Positions 17,801 to 26,995 of a stretch of DNA of 64,000 bases are shown here, piece by piece (the first letter of the stretch is position 1; each line of letters opens with the position of its first letter). The notes under the pieces are model-generated. The model was not told the origin of the DNA, did not search any database, and was given only the letters and a program-made list of their open reading frames with translations. Location of the stretch: contig NZ_CP195119.1 in assembly GCF_052056915.1 (NCBI RefSeq), forward strand, positions 3,968,001 to 4,032,000, given 5' to 3'. Both the position numbers and the translations under genes were made by a program. Source of the stretch: MTP4 sp052056915. Lineage in GTDB: Archaea > Halobacteriota > Methanosarcinia > Methanosarcinales > Methanosarcinaceae.

Positions 17801-18025
17801 TTCAGAAGTTATTGAGTAAGGTAACCATGAAGGAGGTTTCTTCCAGATTGAAATAATTAAACCCACTTCTGTAGTCGAGTTTAATTCAATAGTATATTTT
17901 GAAGACCCATTGGATGAAGAATAAAATGGTCTATTCTTTATCCGAGCTGTGCTTTGAACACACTTTTGATTATATAATTCTGGATTTGAGCAAAGTTCTG
18001 AAATCTTAATGTACTTACTGAGCAT
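14858..18025 (-). CDS. Dna2-like protein: Fe-S PD-(D/E)XK nuclease plus decayed SF1 helicase
   Basis: The 1055-residue protein has three parts. Residues 1-120 look like an OB-fold. Residues about 125-400 are a Cas4/Dna2-type nuclease: C137 (CERKYYLDY), H168 (GNIAHRVME), D267 (GFVDFL), E276-x-K278 (LEFKSS), Q290, and cysteines C364, C367, C384, C388 for an Fe-S cluster. Residues about 600-1050 keep the outline of the Dna2 helicase (DLLILTHAERAFDP as a motif II relic, ILMFGDAQSIS as motif III, VAIVSFVNANDE and LLYMLLTSANDKLFLIG as motifs V/VI). However, no Walker A GxxGxGKT is present and motif II lacks DE. The nuclease should work; the helicase is probably an inactive scaffold. It overlaps the DUF1998 gene by 11 bases. 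Confidence 0.75.
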   Translation of the reverse strand: MLSKYIKISELCSNPELYNQKCVQSTARIKNRPFYSSSNGSSKYTIELNSTTEVGLIISIWKKPPSWLPYSITSEYLLRMFEPEKEMKTLFLPGEDLFFEGFVIKKDDTIWINVEKIIIISPSTVIGSREVISYITCERKYYLDYIKNVKHNILSYPNKYITRGNIAHRVMEKILVEGTYFELFNLLEDEKNRRLKEIIMNTVDSEYRLDLALHSMASNSIDYILNDVFRHTIGLISDAEVYEFFRDKKIKTEVQLNNTFGFYGFVDFLVEELALEFKSSANAREDHKIQLKIYLLNTYLSRSMRRGYLLYSQPTKMDESDSICRRLHSINLEDEDIGELLYARHSILLQRRGMYLPTTYNKPCYECKYKEHSDHSLQHYFPICQFYCQTERYWECYSVDESGKISTNCYLFLTGLCPLNESYFDVNVIDFFNKTRRAIQIENEMQNMIKNLLNNISPESLELCGQRINNLKFVGKKGPVLTFKRNVPLPQLDLSNGDYVSIKTEDDTFSYRGSLKSLGFLYLEVKVEGNFEDQFFSYDTYSLIKEYSEIKSLRYLLGVVDYIQRSKHNVELMFPKDEVISCHNIPAYDPEEVERVVPLRKIVGVQIPSHHPLIEMLKDVIYRIKSIGKILIIFNSDDEIKRYIEQCEELNKFLVLNRMDFPENPKPWEIGAHDSSDIIVEKILNSEIILTDYNFILENHFFELLHNNSKKKFFDLLILTHAERAFDPLFFYFRSLADRILMFGDAQSISYPFKSNEARESLGKSTFEKLIKSYSYFESKFYSVLCQPFDLLPEQTVKVLRKAKMDMPVRSYGGDIVFVDVNGLEKTASSINYEYSVSMKSSSLTYRLDLKSKGNCEIYKLPEKLEELRGKSIDSYEKGEIISLSEDYFEISGKLVEGKNREKIENNVKINVSFLAGSIKQLSELMYYNETEAYEVINLIKTIRPRHSPVIVTPFLSQASLIRSYLFEEGIEDVPVLLPYKLAGKHFDVAIVSFVNANDENLIRWPLSDLKLLYMLLTSANDKLFLIGDKRTLYRNRILREIIESPNTVHLQGVS

Positions 18026-20069
18026 CTGACATCTCCAGGAGTCTTCTTAATAATCGTTTATCAACCTGTAAAAAACCGTAAGGGTTCATCATGTATTGGT
18101 TCCCGCTTGATATACATTCTGGACAGGCATTAGTGCAGGAAGGAACAATTTCTTTCACACGGTCAAATACTTCAAAACAGTCTCCTCTTTTCACAGATCT
18201 ATATTTTTCATAAATAATCATTGCTCGTGGATCATAGAAAATATCTTCTGAACTGTATAGTAACATATCAACTGAAGTAGGAGATCGCTTTATTTTGGAC
18301 TTTAATTCACAATAACTCCTTGAAAGTTCACTATAAAAAGCAGTTAGTTCTTCAGAACCAACTAATCGATGAAGGTCTTTTTTAACAAATGTAATGAGAG
18401 TCTCTTTTTCTTTTTTATTTAGATTTAAAGGTTCAGATTTTTCAATATTCTCAATACATTTTAATATGATAGGATCTTGCTCAGGAGAAGATCCTTTAAA
18501 AGTGTTAAAAATAAACGTAACATCATATTCACTTAAAAGATACAGTAAGATAGTTTCTGCAATACAGACTTCACATTGAAGAACCCTTAAAAGTTCTTTT
18601 TGGAAATCAAAAATGGATTCGCTTGATTTTTGAACAATTTTCTTAAAAAACTCCTTTGAAATTCCAGAACCACCTTGATAATTGTCGTATGCATAAATGG
18701 AAATATTACCGTCTAAAACATATTCATCATACCAAAAAATCAGATTATCTTCATTTATGCCAAAATACTTCTGAGTCCACACATTAAGAGCACTGACTAT
18801 TGTCTCACAAAAAACAGATTCACAGAAGTCTTTGAATTTAATTTCATCAAATGTATTTTTTATAATGGAAAGGACACCATCAAAATTATTTTGAAATACA
18901 TCCTTTATAAAAGTCTTTTTTTCATCATATCCCGCAAGTACCAGACGAGTTTCCTCGGATTCCGGAATCAGTTTCAAGATTATGTTCAAAACTTCGTTCT
19001 TATTTTCTGCAGTAAAAATCTCACTGAGATCAGCACTTGGGTTTTCTTGTTTAATCCAATAATCAATTCCAAGAATGAAGTTGTATAAAGCGTCAATGTC
19101 ATATGTTGATTTTAACAGGTTGCCTTTGTACAAAACCTCATCATAAATATTAACGTACAAAAAAGCAAATTTCAAATCGTTCTCTAGGATTTTATCTGAT
19201 TCTAAAACTGTTTTTAGTTTCTCAAGGTAATCCCCTATGCTTAGCTTAAACTCAACAGCTTCTGATATGTGTTCAGTCCCAATTAATGCATAAGCATTGT
19301 CATTATCATGAAAAAACCTTATAAGCCGAGTCAATGTGTCCTTTTTCCCAAAAAGGTCCAGACAGTTTCCACAATAACATTTTGCGAGATGAAATGAAGC
19401 ACTGTATCCTATTTGCTTTAATAGGGTAGAATTCTCAACTCGAACCTGTTGCTCGGAACTAAATTCATTCAACAAAAAACAATTTTGGATGGGAAATGAT
19501 GTAGGATCTCTGGACAGTTCGTATAATTTAAACCCTTCATTCTTTTCTTTTTCAATAAAATACCTTTCTTCATCCCAATAATATTTATACCCAAAAACTT
19601 TTTCCACATAGACGGTACTTGGAAAGTAAACTATACTATTTTCAACAGGTAAGTTAAGATGAGAAAGCTTTGATTTATTGCTGATTAGTTCAGATAATGG
19701 GATTTTTTTGAAAAAATTGAACGTACTTGAAACATCGGCCATCCTGGATTTGACAGTGCTCAATTTCCAAATTGCCTTATAATGGTCGAAATTCCAGCGT
19801 TTTTTATAACCTCCAGGAAGAAAATTTACGAGAGTGAAATCCGCTGTTTCACTACCCAAGTTATTGTTCCTGCCTTTATCAATACTTTCAATTTCAATAT
19901 TACCTCCAATAGATATTGGAATAAAAGATTGAGGGACGAGATATGGACTTTTTGCACAAGGATCTATATGAAACAGATCAGGAGGATGAAAATAAGGGTA
20001 TTTGTTTTTGAGTGATTTCCAATGCTCAAAAGCTGAGGATGCTCGGGCATAATTTTTGTCATTATCCAT
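18015..20069 (-). CDS. DUF1998 protein, DrmB-like
   Basis: The 684-residue protein carries the DUF1998 signature near residues 455-475 (YDNYQGGSGISKEFF) and a C-terminal cysteine cluster (C645, C649, C652, possibly C631) as in zinc-binding DUF1998 domains; a second cluster C231, C233, C236 lies in the middle. An N-terminal FLPG motif (about 83-86) is also found in DrmB-type proteins. In DISARM defence systems DrmB is the partner of the DrmA helicase, and the complex loads on DNA ends. Here the gene follows the helicase with a one-base TAATG overlap, the same pairing. No enzymatic motif is visible. Confidence 0.7.
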   Translation of the reverse strand: MDNDKNYARASSAFEHWKSLKNKYPYFHPPDLFHIDPCAKSPYLVPQSFIPISIGGNIEIESIDKGRNNNLGSETADFTLVNFLPGGYKKRWNFDHYKAIWKLSTVKSRMADVSSTFNFFKKIPLSELISNKSKLSHLNLPVENSIVYFPSTVYVEKVFGYKYYWDEERYFIEKEKNEGFKLYELSRDPTSFPIQNCFLLNEFSSEQQVRVENSTLLKQIGYSASFHLAKCYCGNCLDLFGKKDTLTRLIRFFHDNDNAYALIGTEHISEAVEFKLSIGDYLEKLKTVLESDKILENDLKFAFLYVNIYDEVLYKGNLLKSTYDIDALYNFILGIDYWIKQENPSADLSEIFTAENKNEVLNIILKLIPESEETRLVLAGYDEKKTFIKDVFQNNFDGVLSIIKNTFDEIKFKDFCESVFCETIVSALNVWTQKYFGINEDNLIFWYDEYVLDGNISIYAYDNYQGGSGISKEFFKKIVQKSSESIFDFQKELLRVLQCEVCIAETILLYLLSEYDVTFIFNTFKGSSPEQDPIILKCIENIEKSEPLNLNKKEKETLITFVKKDLHRLVGSEELTAFYSELSRSYCELKSKIKRSPTSVDMLLYSSEDIFYDPRAMIIYEKYRSVKRGDCFEVFDRVKEIVPSCTNACPECISSGNQYMMNPYGFLQVDKRLLRRLLEMSDAQ

Positions 20070-22591
20070 TATTTCCTCTCCAATTCAAATTTAATTCTTA
20101 GTAAATCCTCAGTGATGGAATCAATCGGTGTTCCAGATATATACTGAATCTTTTGAAAGTATTTTGAATTCGCATGTCCAGGTATCAAAGATTCACTGCA
20201 AGACCTAAAGTATTCCAGTATAGTATCCAGAATATTCTCAACTACAGTAATTGGAACTTCAAAAACTCGAGAGATGTCTACAGTAATTTCATCATGGTGT
20301 TTACTTACAAATTTTAATGCCGTTTCTGTATTTGTTTGATAATATGCTTCATCTCTAACGTCTGAGGGAGCATAACTGCTAATGTAGTCATAGAGATACG
20401 AAGTGATATGCATTGTTTTGATGTACTGATTTTCACTATCTAATGGAATTTCAAGTTTTTCAGAACTGGGCTCTGAAAGAATTGAGCTATGGTGAAAATA
20501 AAAATTATCTAGTGGCCTTGAGCCAAGTACCACTACAGACACAGGCATATCGCTTGGTGATCTTCCTCCTCTACCGATACGTTGCACGAAACCGGGGATA
20601 TTTGTAGGGGCCATATATTGAAATGTACCTATTATTGAGGGATGATCAAAGCCCACCTCCAGTGCGGAGGTAGTAATCATCAATTTCCAATCATCATTAG
20701 TGGTCATTTCTTCCTTACAATTTTGCGTTATTCCACTTTTATGAATATGGATGTCCATCGGATGAGTATCCTGTGAGTTCATCACCCACCAGCATTCCCC
20801 ATCGAGATAAGTATCACAATGATTCAAATATGGATTTGGAGGCATATTTTTGCATTTAAGATGAGGACACATTTTATTATACTCGGTTCCTAGGATCTCA
20901 TCTGGAGTCCTTAACTGAAAGAGGAGTTTTTTTCTCTCAGCATCACATAGCTTAGTTCCAAGCCTTTTTATTGTGTCAATCGAATCAATAAAGCCAATAA
21001 TACGATTTTTTTGATCACTTTTTAACATATTATGATAAAAACAGAAAGCCGTCTGAATCATGGAGGATAAATTTGTGGTAAGAGTATAGTTTTGTTCTTT
21101 TTCATCTCCATCATCATTTAGGAGGTTTTTGGATTCGAAAATAACTTTCCTTGGGTTTGATGCTTTTATAAATACGATGTGTTCCCTACCGACTTCTTCA
21201 AGATCAACTGAATCTGGAGAAATGACGACTGCATCAGAAACTGAGAATAATTTCTTGCAAAATTCGGCAGGTCTTCCGATTGTTGCACTGGATGCTATAA
21301 AAATTGGTCCAGTTTTACTTTTTGAAATTATCTTTTCACGAAGTCTCCTCACAACGTTTGAAACATGCATACCAGATTGATTAGTATAAATATGAGCCTC
21401 ATCAAATACAATAAATTTTGGAAGGATATCCTTTTCCCAGATATTTTTCCTTCCTTCTCGATCCATTAATCTACGATGAAGAGAATCTGGAGTTGAAATA
21501 ATAATATCCGCAGCACGAGATTTATCTACAATATATGAAATAACGTGATCTTCGTTATCCTGGCAGATAAAATGTCTCCTGTTATCATCCCATAAAATCC
21601 TTCCATCGCAGTTTGGGAAAGGACATGAAAAAGAGGTGTTATACACTTTACTGTGGTGTATTCCTATCGTAATAGGCTTATTATTTATCTTATTGATAGA
21701 GAAAGTATATTCAATAAGACGTTGCATCTGATCGTTACATAGATCAATCCTCGGATATAGGAGAAGTGCTTTAGTTCCTTTTTTTCTTAGAGTTAAAATT
21801 GTATAAAGAAGAATAGGAAAAAGAAATGCTTCTGTTTTTCCTGAGCCTGTACTAGACTGTATGATAAAAGCCAGATCCTTTGAAGAAAAGTCTTTCGAAA
21901 TTGATTTGCTAAACAATTGCTCAAAGCTCTCCAATTGAAACTTTGAAAGCATAATTTTCTCAGAACTTAGATTTTCCTTAACCATTAATTTGAAAAGTTG
22001 TAGTGCTGGTTCCATATTGTCCGGCAACAACTCTCTTGCACAATCACTAAGTGGGACTGTTTTTTGTGCTCTATATATCCGTTGCAAAACTCTCTGTAGT
22101 GGTTGATCGCGTCTAGGCTTATAACGACTTTTTACCTTGAGTTTCACCATCTGAGTTAGGTTTGGACTTTTTGAATAATCTGTTTTGAATCTCTGTTTTA
22201 AATAGGCGAAATATCGAACTAGTTCAGCAATCCTACTTCTTACCCTTTGTCTGTCATAAACATACAAAATGCTTTTTTCATCAATAAGTTCTTCCAAGAT
22301 TTTGATAATTACAAAAACATGGAATTCTTCTTTTTCAATGGAAACTCCTATTTGTTCAAAGGCAGGATTTAGACAGTTTTGATGGTAGGATTTTACATAA
22401 TTTATAATGTCAGAAATTCCAACAAAACAGTCATATTCGCCGTTATTAATATCAATTTCATTTCTTTCTTCTATGTATTTCAAAATATTGAATTTTAGGG
22501 TTTCCCTGCTATCAGAGGTAGCCCTAGTAATGTTAGTATCCAACCAAGCTTCTTGGAGAGCTTGCAATTGAAAAATATCCACTAGTAACAC
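20069..22591 (-). CDS. DrmA/DpdJ-like superfamily 2 DNA helicase
   Basis: The 840-residue protein is an SF2 helicase. An N-terminal helical region (1-215) precedes Walker A STGSGKT (247-253), motif Ia LLLYPRIDL (277-285), TPDS (367-370), DEAH (397-400) and SAT (435-437). The C-terminal RecA domain has TTSALEVGFD and QRIGRGGR. Cysteines C323, C328 and C343 form a small metal-binding insertion, and another Cys-rich loop (CPHLKC and following) lies near 575-605. The motif set resembles the helicases paired with DUF1998 proteins, such as DrmA of DISARM, and MrfA. ATPase residues are intact. It should translocate on or remodel foreign DNA. It lies three bases after the large ATPase gene in one operon. 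Confidence 0.85.
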   Translation of the reverse strand: MLLVDIFQLQALQEAWLDTNITRATSDSRETLKFNILKYIEERNEIDINNGEYDCFVGISDIINYVKSYHQNCLNPAFEQIGVSIEKEEFHVFVIIKILEELIDEKSILYVYDRQRVRSRIAELVRYFAYLKQRFKTDYSKSPNLTQMVKLKVKSRYKPRRDQPLQRVLQRIYRAQKTVPLSDCARELLPDNMEPALQLFKLMVKENLSSEKIMLSKFQLESFEQLFSKSISKDFSSKDLAFIIQSSTGSGKTEAFLFPILLYTILTLRKKGTKALLLYPRIDLCNDQMQRLIEYTFSINKINNKPITIGIHHSKVYNTSFSCPFPNCDGRILWDDNRRHFICQDNEDHVISYIVDKSRAADIIISTPDSLHRRLMDREGRKNIWEKDILPKFIVFDEAHIYTNQSGMHVSNVVRRLREKIISKSKTGPIFIASSATIGRPAEFCKKLFSVSDAVVISPDSVDLEEVGREHIVFIKASNPRKVIFESKNLLNDDGDEKEQNYTLTTNLSSMIQTAFCFYHNMLKSDQKNRIIGFIDSIDTIKRLGTKLCDAERKKLLFQLRTPDEILGTEYNKMCPHLKCKNMPPNPYLNHCDTYLDGECWWVMNSQDTHPMDIHIHKSGITQNCKEEMTTNDDWKLMITTSALEVGFDHPSIIGTFQYMAPTNIPGFVQRIGRGGRSPSDMPVSVVVLGSRPLDNFYFHHSSILSEPSSEKLEIPLDSENQYIKTMHITSYLYDYISSYAPSDVRDEAYYQTNTETALKFVSKHHDEITVDISRVFEVPITVVENILDTILEYFRSCSESLIPGHANSKYFQKIQYISGTPIDSITEDLLRIKFELERK

Positions 22592-22594
22592 CTA

Positions 22595-25500
22595 TCAGTC
22601 GTGTTTGAACTCTATGGAAATATCTCTTACTTCACCATTTTGATAGAGTTTTCTTAGGAGGGTAAAAGCCTTCTCAAGTGAATAAATATGAAGAATATCT
22701 TTAAATGAATTTACAGAAGCAAGTTTTTCCTTGAAGATTTCTTCTTCGGATTTTTCGGATACTTGCATTTTCTTTTGCTTATTGCTGAAATTTTTGATTT
22801 TGTTCTCAACCTCAGCAAAATCCCAATTTCCAAGAGCTTTCTTCCCTTCTTCTGTTATCTGAACAAGGTCTGGATTTTGACGTGCTTCAGTATTTAGGTC
22901 CTCAAGGCGGGTTTTCAGATTCAGATATTCATTTTTACGTCTGAGCAGAGAATCCTTATGGTTTTTGGTTTCTTTGTATACTTTTTGGCTAATTTTCTTG
23001 GCTTCAGTATAGTTGCTAAGATTGAAGAGTCTTTTATATTCAGTATTCAATTCTTCCCTTAAAGCATCACAATCGGAACGAATTTCTTTAGAATTATAAC
23101 CAAGGTCATCTAGTTCGGAAAGAAGTTTATATGTTTCATTAAAGAGTTCTTCTGATTTATTTGCATAAGAGATACAAGGTTCTTTACTTTCGCCCCTTTC
23201 TCTGATGTCTTCCACATATTTTTTAGAATCTCTGCCAAGTTCCTTTACAAGAAGTTCCAATTGAGCAAAGTCTTCCAGTTTGAAACATTCCTTAGCTTGA
23301 TCAAGTTGTTTATTGAGTTCAAAAGCCCATTTTTCCTTTTCTTCCTTGGACAGGACGTTTTCCTCTAATGCAGACTCTAGTTTTTCAAGAGTCAATCTAA
23401 CAGAAGTTTCAATATTATTTAAACTGGATTTAAAAGCACTTTTAGTTTCCTTTATTTTATCTTGAATCTGTGTTATCTCATGTGAAATATCTTCGTATAA
23501 TTTCTTGCAATCACTAACATGATGTCGCTTTGGATCCATTTCATCTTCAAAAGCTTCCAGCCGTGCCTCGAAAGACTTAACTTTAGTCTGAAAGCCACTT
23601 ATTGGAATATTTGCATTGTTTGAATCATCTATTGCTCTTTGTAACTCAGGAATCTTATCCCTACACTTTCCTATCAAAGCAAAAAGTTCTTCCCCATGAT
23701 CCAGGAGTCTATAACTTTTAACTGGTGCTCCATCATTAGAAACAGCGATCATATCAAGCAGGATCAAGTTCTGAATATACCAGTCAATAAGTCTATTTTC
23801 ATCACCTGGAGAACATTGTAATATGTAATTCTTACCCAGATACTTTTTTATTTCATCAAAACTTGCAGAATCCTGAGTAGCAATAAAAGAGTATATGACT
23901 TTCCATGGAGTTCCGTCTTCAAGTTCGGAAATCTGCCAACGATGACCTAACTTTTTGACAAAACCTTGCCTACTGAAGACTTCCATTTTTTCTTCATTCA
24001 GATAAGGACTCTCACAAATATTTTTTAAATCCTTGATTATATATGATTTTGTCTGGTCTTCTGCAAGTTTATTTATAATGCGCCTGTCTTTTTCTTCTGG
24101 ATAAAATATTATTTTTGAGCCAACTAATTCTTTAATCCCCTCGGAGATATTCAGTGTTTGGATTATTTTTTCAGAAGAAATATCTTTATTAACATTAATC
24201 TCCGGATTACCAATTAGCTTCAACTCTCCAAAAAGTTTTTCATCTTTCTCTTTCAATTCTCTATCAAAAAAAATCGTTTCGATATTTTTGAGGTAGTGTT
24301 CTTCCCCCCGTTCCTTTAATGTTCTCCTGAAATTTTGATAATAACTATCTATTTCATGGTTAGGACCATCATAAAGTACTAACCCGAAGTTTGCTCGATT
24401 ACTCTTTAATAGATTTACTGTTGATTCATAAAGTGAAATTGGATATTCTCTGCCTTTATATGCCGAAATTGCAAATCTTATAGATGGATAAGTTTTTTCA
24501 GGGCTAACATTAGCACATAATATCAACATCCCATCAGTTTCTTCTTTTTCTCTTAGTTCGGCCTTTAAACCCTCCCGAATAACTTGCCAGAAGCCTCTTG
24601 CAAGATAACTTTGATATCTTTCAGGATTTGTTTCAAGATCAATAAGTTCCTGAGTGAGTAATTGAACTGTTTCAGAATCGTACCTTTTACCTTTAAAAAT
24701 TTTTTCTCTCAATTCCCCACTCAGGTAATAAAATGTTTCTCCGTACTCGGTGACATTTCTTTCAAGTATCCTTGTATCCTTAATAGGACTTGTAAGTTTT
24801 TCAGGGATGTCATTTTTGCTGAAATCACTTTCTTTTAGTTGTTTGCCTTCTCCAACAAGACAACCTAACAATCTGGAAAAATCCTTCGCAGCAGTTTCAT
24901 CCAATTCTTCTTCAATAGAATCTTTTACTGAAGTTAGTATGTCCCAATCAAGAACTACCGTTTTACTAAAAAACGACTCATGGGTAGCAAGAACTCTTAC
25001 AATTATATTCCCATCTATCTCTGAACTTCCATCTTTAAGGGTTTCATTCACAGCTTTGTTGAAAATAGATAGGATTTCCCTTGGATGTCCTCCCACAAGT
25101 TTGTTAACAATTGAGATGACATCTTCAACAATTGGATAATATGAGTCAGTTTTCAAAACCCGAGAATTATTTAGCCTGTCCAAAATCATTGCTTTTGCAT
25201 CATTTTCACGAAGGTTACCAAGTCTTACGGGTTCTTCGCTCGAAAAACGCTGCCAAAAAGCTTCTCCTAGCCTCAATTCATCTGATTTTGAAGGATCAAG
25301 ATTAGTGATGCGACTTAAAGCTTCTCTGGAAAATCCCATTACAATATGCAAAGGTGACCCTGAAAGTTCATTAACAAGATGGAGTAATGACTGAATAAAA
25401 TAACTTATTTGTTCGTCGTCTTTGGATTGAGCAATGTCTTCAGCCTCGTCTACAAGAAGGAAAATTCCCTTTATTCCTTGCAATTTGGCTTCAGCTATAA

Positions 25501-25951
25501 TAGAATTTATATTGGAAATAATATTCTTCCTTAATTTCTCTGGAGTATAGCCAGCCTCAACACTTTGAGGAGGTTCAACATCAGGTAATTTATTAATGTG
25601 TTCGCGAAGGCAGGCAACATTTTGATTAAGCTTTTCAACAATATTTTCGTATAAGTTTCTGAAACTTATACCCAGACTCCCAAGATATATGGCAACAAGA
25701 TTTTCTCCATAATCCCCTGAATTAATAGAATTCTGAAGTTTCAATAGATGATGAGTCTTTCCTGTTCCATATTCCCCCATTATAAAAATTCTTTTTTGAA
25801 GATTAGATCTTCCTGAATTCTGCACAAATTTTTCTAATCTCTCTATCTGGTCTTCCCGGCCAAAAATTGTAAGACTCTCTGCAGTTTTTTCATCAGCAAT
25901 TATCATTTGGAAAGGATTATCTAAAAGTCCCAGTGTATCATATTCACTCAT
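22595..25951 (-). CDS. large AAA+ ATPase with C-terminal coiled coil (DpdH-like architecture)
   Basis: The 1118-residue protein has an N-terminal ORC/CDC6-like AAA+ domain: DNPFQMIIA lead-in, Walker A GEYGTGKT (59-66), Walker B IFLLVDEAED (about 163-172), a sensor segment VMGFSREALSRI and the lid motif GGHPREI. A middle region (about 330-760) appears to be several winged-helix or small alpha/beta modules. Residues about 800-1060 are strongly charged heptad-rich helices predicted as coiled coil. Its start overlaps the stop of the preceding winged-helix gene by eight bases, so the two are probably partners. Large coiled-coil ATPases occur in Dpd (DpdH) and BREX islands; the correspondence is by architecture only. 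It likely couples ATP hydrolysis to target recognition or complex assembly. Confidence 0.7.
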   Translation of the reverse strand: MSEYDTLGLLDNPFQMIIADEKTAESLTIFGREDQIERLEKFVQNSGRSNLQKRIFIMGEYGTGKTHHLLKLQNSINSGDYGENLVAIYLGSLGISFRNLYENIVEKLNQNVACLREHINKLPDVEPPQSVEAGYTPEKLRKNIISNINSIIAEAKLQGIKGIFLLVDEAEDIAQSKDDEQISYFIQSLLHLVNELSGSPLHIVMGFSREALSRITNLDPSKSDELRLGEAFWQRFSSEEPVRLGNLRENDAKAMILDRLNNSRVLKTDSYYPIVEDVISIVNKLVGGHPREILSIFNKAVNETLKDGSSEIDGNIIVRVLATHESFFSKTVVLDWDILTSVKDSIEEELDETAAKDFSRLLGCLVGEGKQLKESDFSKNDIPEKLTSPIKDTRILERNVTEYGETFYYLSGELREKIFKGKRYDSETVQLLTQELIDLETNPERYQSYLARGFWQVIREGLKAELREKEETDGMLILCANVSPEKTYPSIRFAISAYKGREYPISLYESTVNLLKSNRANFGLVLYDGPNHEIDSYYQNFRRTLKERGEEHYLKNIETIFFDRELKEKDEKLFGELKLIGNPEINVNKDISSEKIIQTLNISEGIKELVGSKIIFYPEEKDRRIINKLAEDQTKSYIIKDLKNICESPYLNEEKMEVFSRQGFVKKLGHRWQISELEDGTPWKVIYSFIATQDSASFDEIKKYLGKNYILQCSPGDENRLIDWYIQNLILLDMIAVSNDGAPVKSYRLLDHGEELFALIGKCRDKIPELQRAIDDSNNANIPISGFQTKVKSFEARLEAFEDEMDPKRHHVSDCKKLYEDISHEITQIQDKIKETKSAFKSSLNNIETSVRLTLEKLESALEENVLSKEEKEKWAFELNKQLDQAKECFKLEDFAQLELLVKELGRDSKKYVEDIRERGESKEPCISYANKSEELFNETYKLLSELDDLGYNSKEIRSDCDALREELNTEYKRLFNLSNYTEAKKISQKVYKETKNHKDSLLRRKNEYLNLKTRLEDLNTEARQNPDLVQITEEGKKALGNWDFAEVENKIKNFSNKQKKMQVSEKSEEEIFKEKLASVNSFKDILHIYSLEKAFTLLRKLYQNGEVRDISIEFKHD

Positions 25952-26726
25952 AGAGTTTTACCTTCCTTGCGAATTCAAGATTAATTTGAAATTTTCCATA
26001 CGTTCCAAAAATAAAGAGATCAGGAATTAATAGGCTAAGTGAGGAAAAGTGATTATCAAAATCTTGGTAAGTCATTCCATATTTTAGATCCAACAAATCT
26101 TTTAACTCATTCATACTTACCGTATTATCAGATTCGCGGTGTGCAACATATTCCTCAATTAAAAGTTGGGCAAAAATGGGAGTTTTTAAGGAATTTACTT
26201 TATATTTTCCATCAATAGAATCCACTAAATTCAATAGTTTAGCTTGTTTCAACTCAGCATCTATTGTAAATAGATTAAATGTATGCTCGAAGAAACATTT
26301 TTTGAGATGATGATTTCCAATTTCAGATTTTGAAGCGTCGTTTTTCTTATAAATAAAAGAAATTAGACTTCTCATTTCCGGGTACATGAATAGGCAATTC
26401 ATTTGCAACTTCTTGAATGCCCCTTCCTTGTCGTTAGCTAAAAGATCAGCAAAAATCTGTTTTCCTGAAAACAGGAATCCAAATTCATCTGGAATTGAAT
26501 GAGAAAGGGAAAGTTTATGTTGCTTTTCCTCTACAAGGAAAAGGACATCCTTTATGTTAAACAAAACATCGTTAGTCGCCCCAGCTCTACTTTTAAACGT
26601 TTCATCTTTATCAGGATTTGTAAATGTTTTTAAATATTCATATAATTCCTTTGTAGTGGTCTCTTTTTTGCCTATATATTCAAGCGCTATGAGCATTTTG
26701 TTGGGGTCTGAAAACTCTCTTCTCAT
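25944..26726 (-). CDS. winged-helix protein paired with the large ATPase
   Basis: The 260-residue protein has no family I can name with certainty. Residues about 8-60 (MLIALEYIGKKETTTKELYE then GATNDVLFN) read as a winged-helix module, and a second one may lie near 205-250 (NELKDLLDLKYGM). The gene has a ggtga ribosome site and its own promoter region upstream, and its end overlaps the ATPase gene, a pairing repeated by the gene pair at 26996-29054. DpdG of bacterial Dpd islands holds the same position before its ATPase; I infer an analogous role in guiding the ATPase to DNA or partners. Confidence 0.6.
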   Translation of the reverse strand: MRREFSDPNKMLIALEYIGKKETTTKELYEYLKTFTNPDKDETFKSRAGATNDVLFNIKDVLFLVEEKQHKLSLSHSIPDEFGFLFSGKQIFADLLANDKEGAFKKLQMNCLFMYPEMRSLISFIYKKNDASKSEIGNHHLKKCFFEHTFNLFTIDAELKQAKLLNLVDSIDGKYKVNSLKTPIFAQLLIEEYVAHRESDNTVSMNELKDLLDLKYGMTYQDFDNHFSSLSLLIPDLFIFGTYGKFQINLEFARKVKLYE

Positions 26727-26995
26727 CCATTCACCATATAAAATATTGCTTATGTTTTATCAGGGACCCAGATATATTTTTCTGTTAGTCACAATATATT
26801 TTAAAGTTGATAAACGTTCTCACTTCCAAAAAAATCCATACATCATATATTAGAACTTAAGGATCTATGTAATATACTAAACTGAAAAGCCCAATGTTTT
26901 TGAAAAATTTTATCTGAAAAATTTTATCTTTGTGTAACGATAATAAATAATAATATGGAATCCGAATCAAAAAAGAAATTTGCAAAGAATAATAA
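26727..26995 (-). promoter_or_regulatory. promoter region inside the minus-strand gene set
   Basis: This 269-base gap divides the minus-strand genes into two transcription units. Read leftward it contains TATA-like elements (tttaaaatatattg near 26800 and aaaaatatatctgg near 26770) and ends in the ggtga site of the next gene. No open frame of note is present. Confidence 0.5.
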
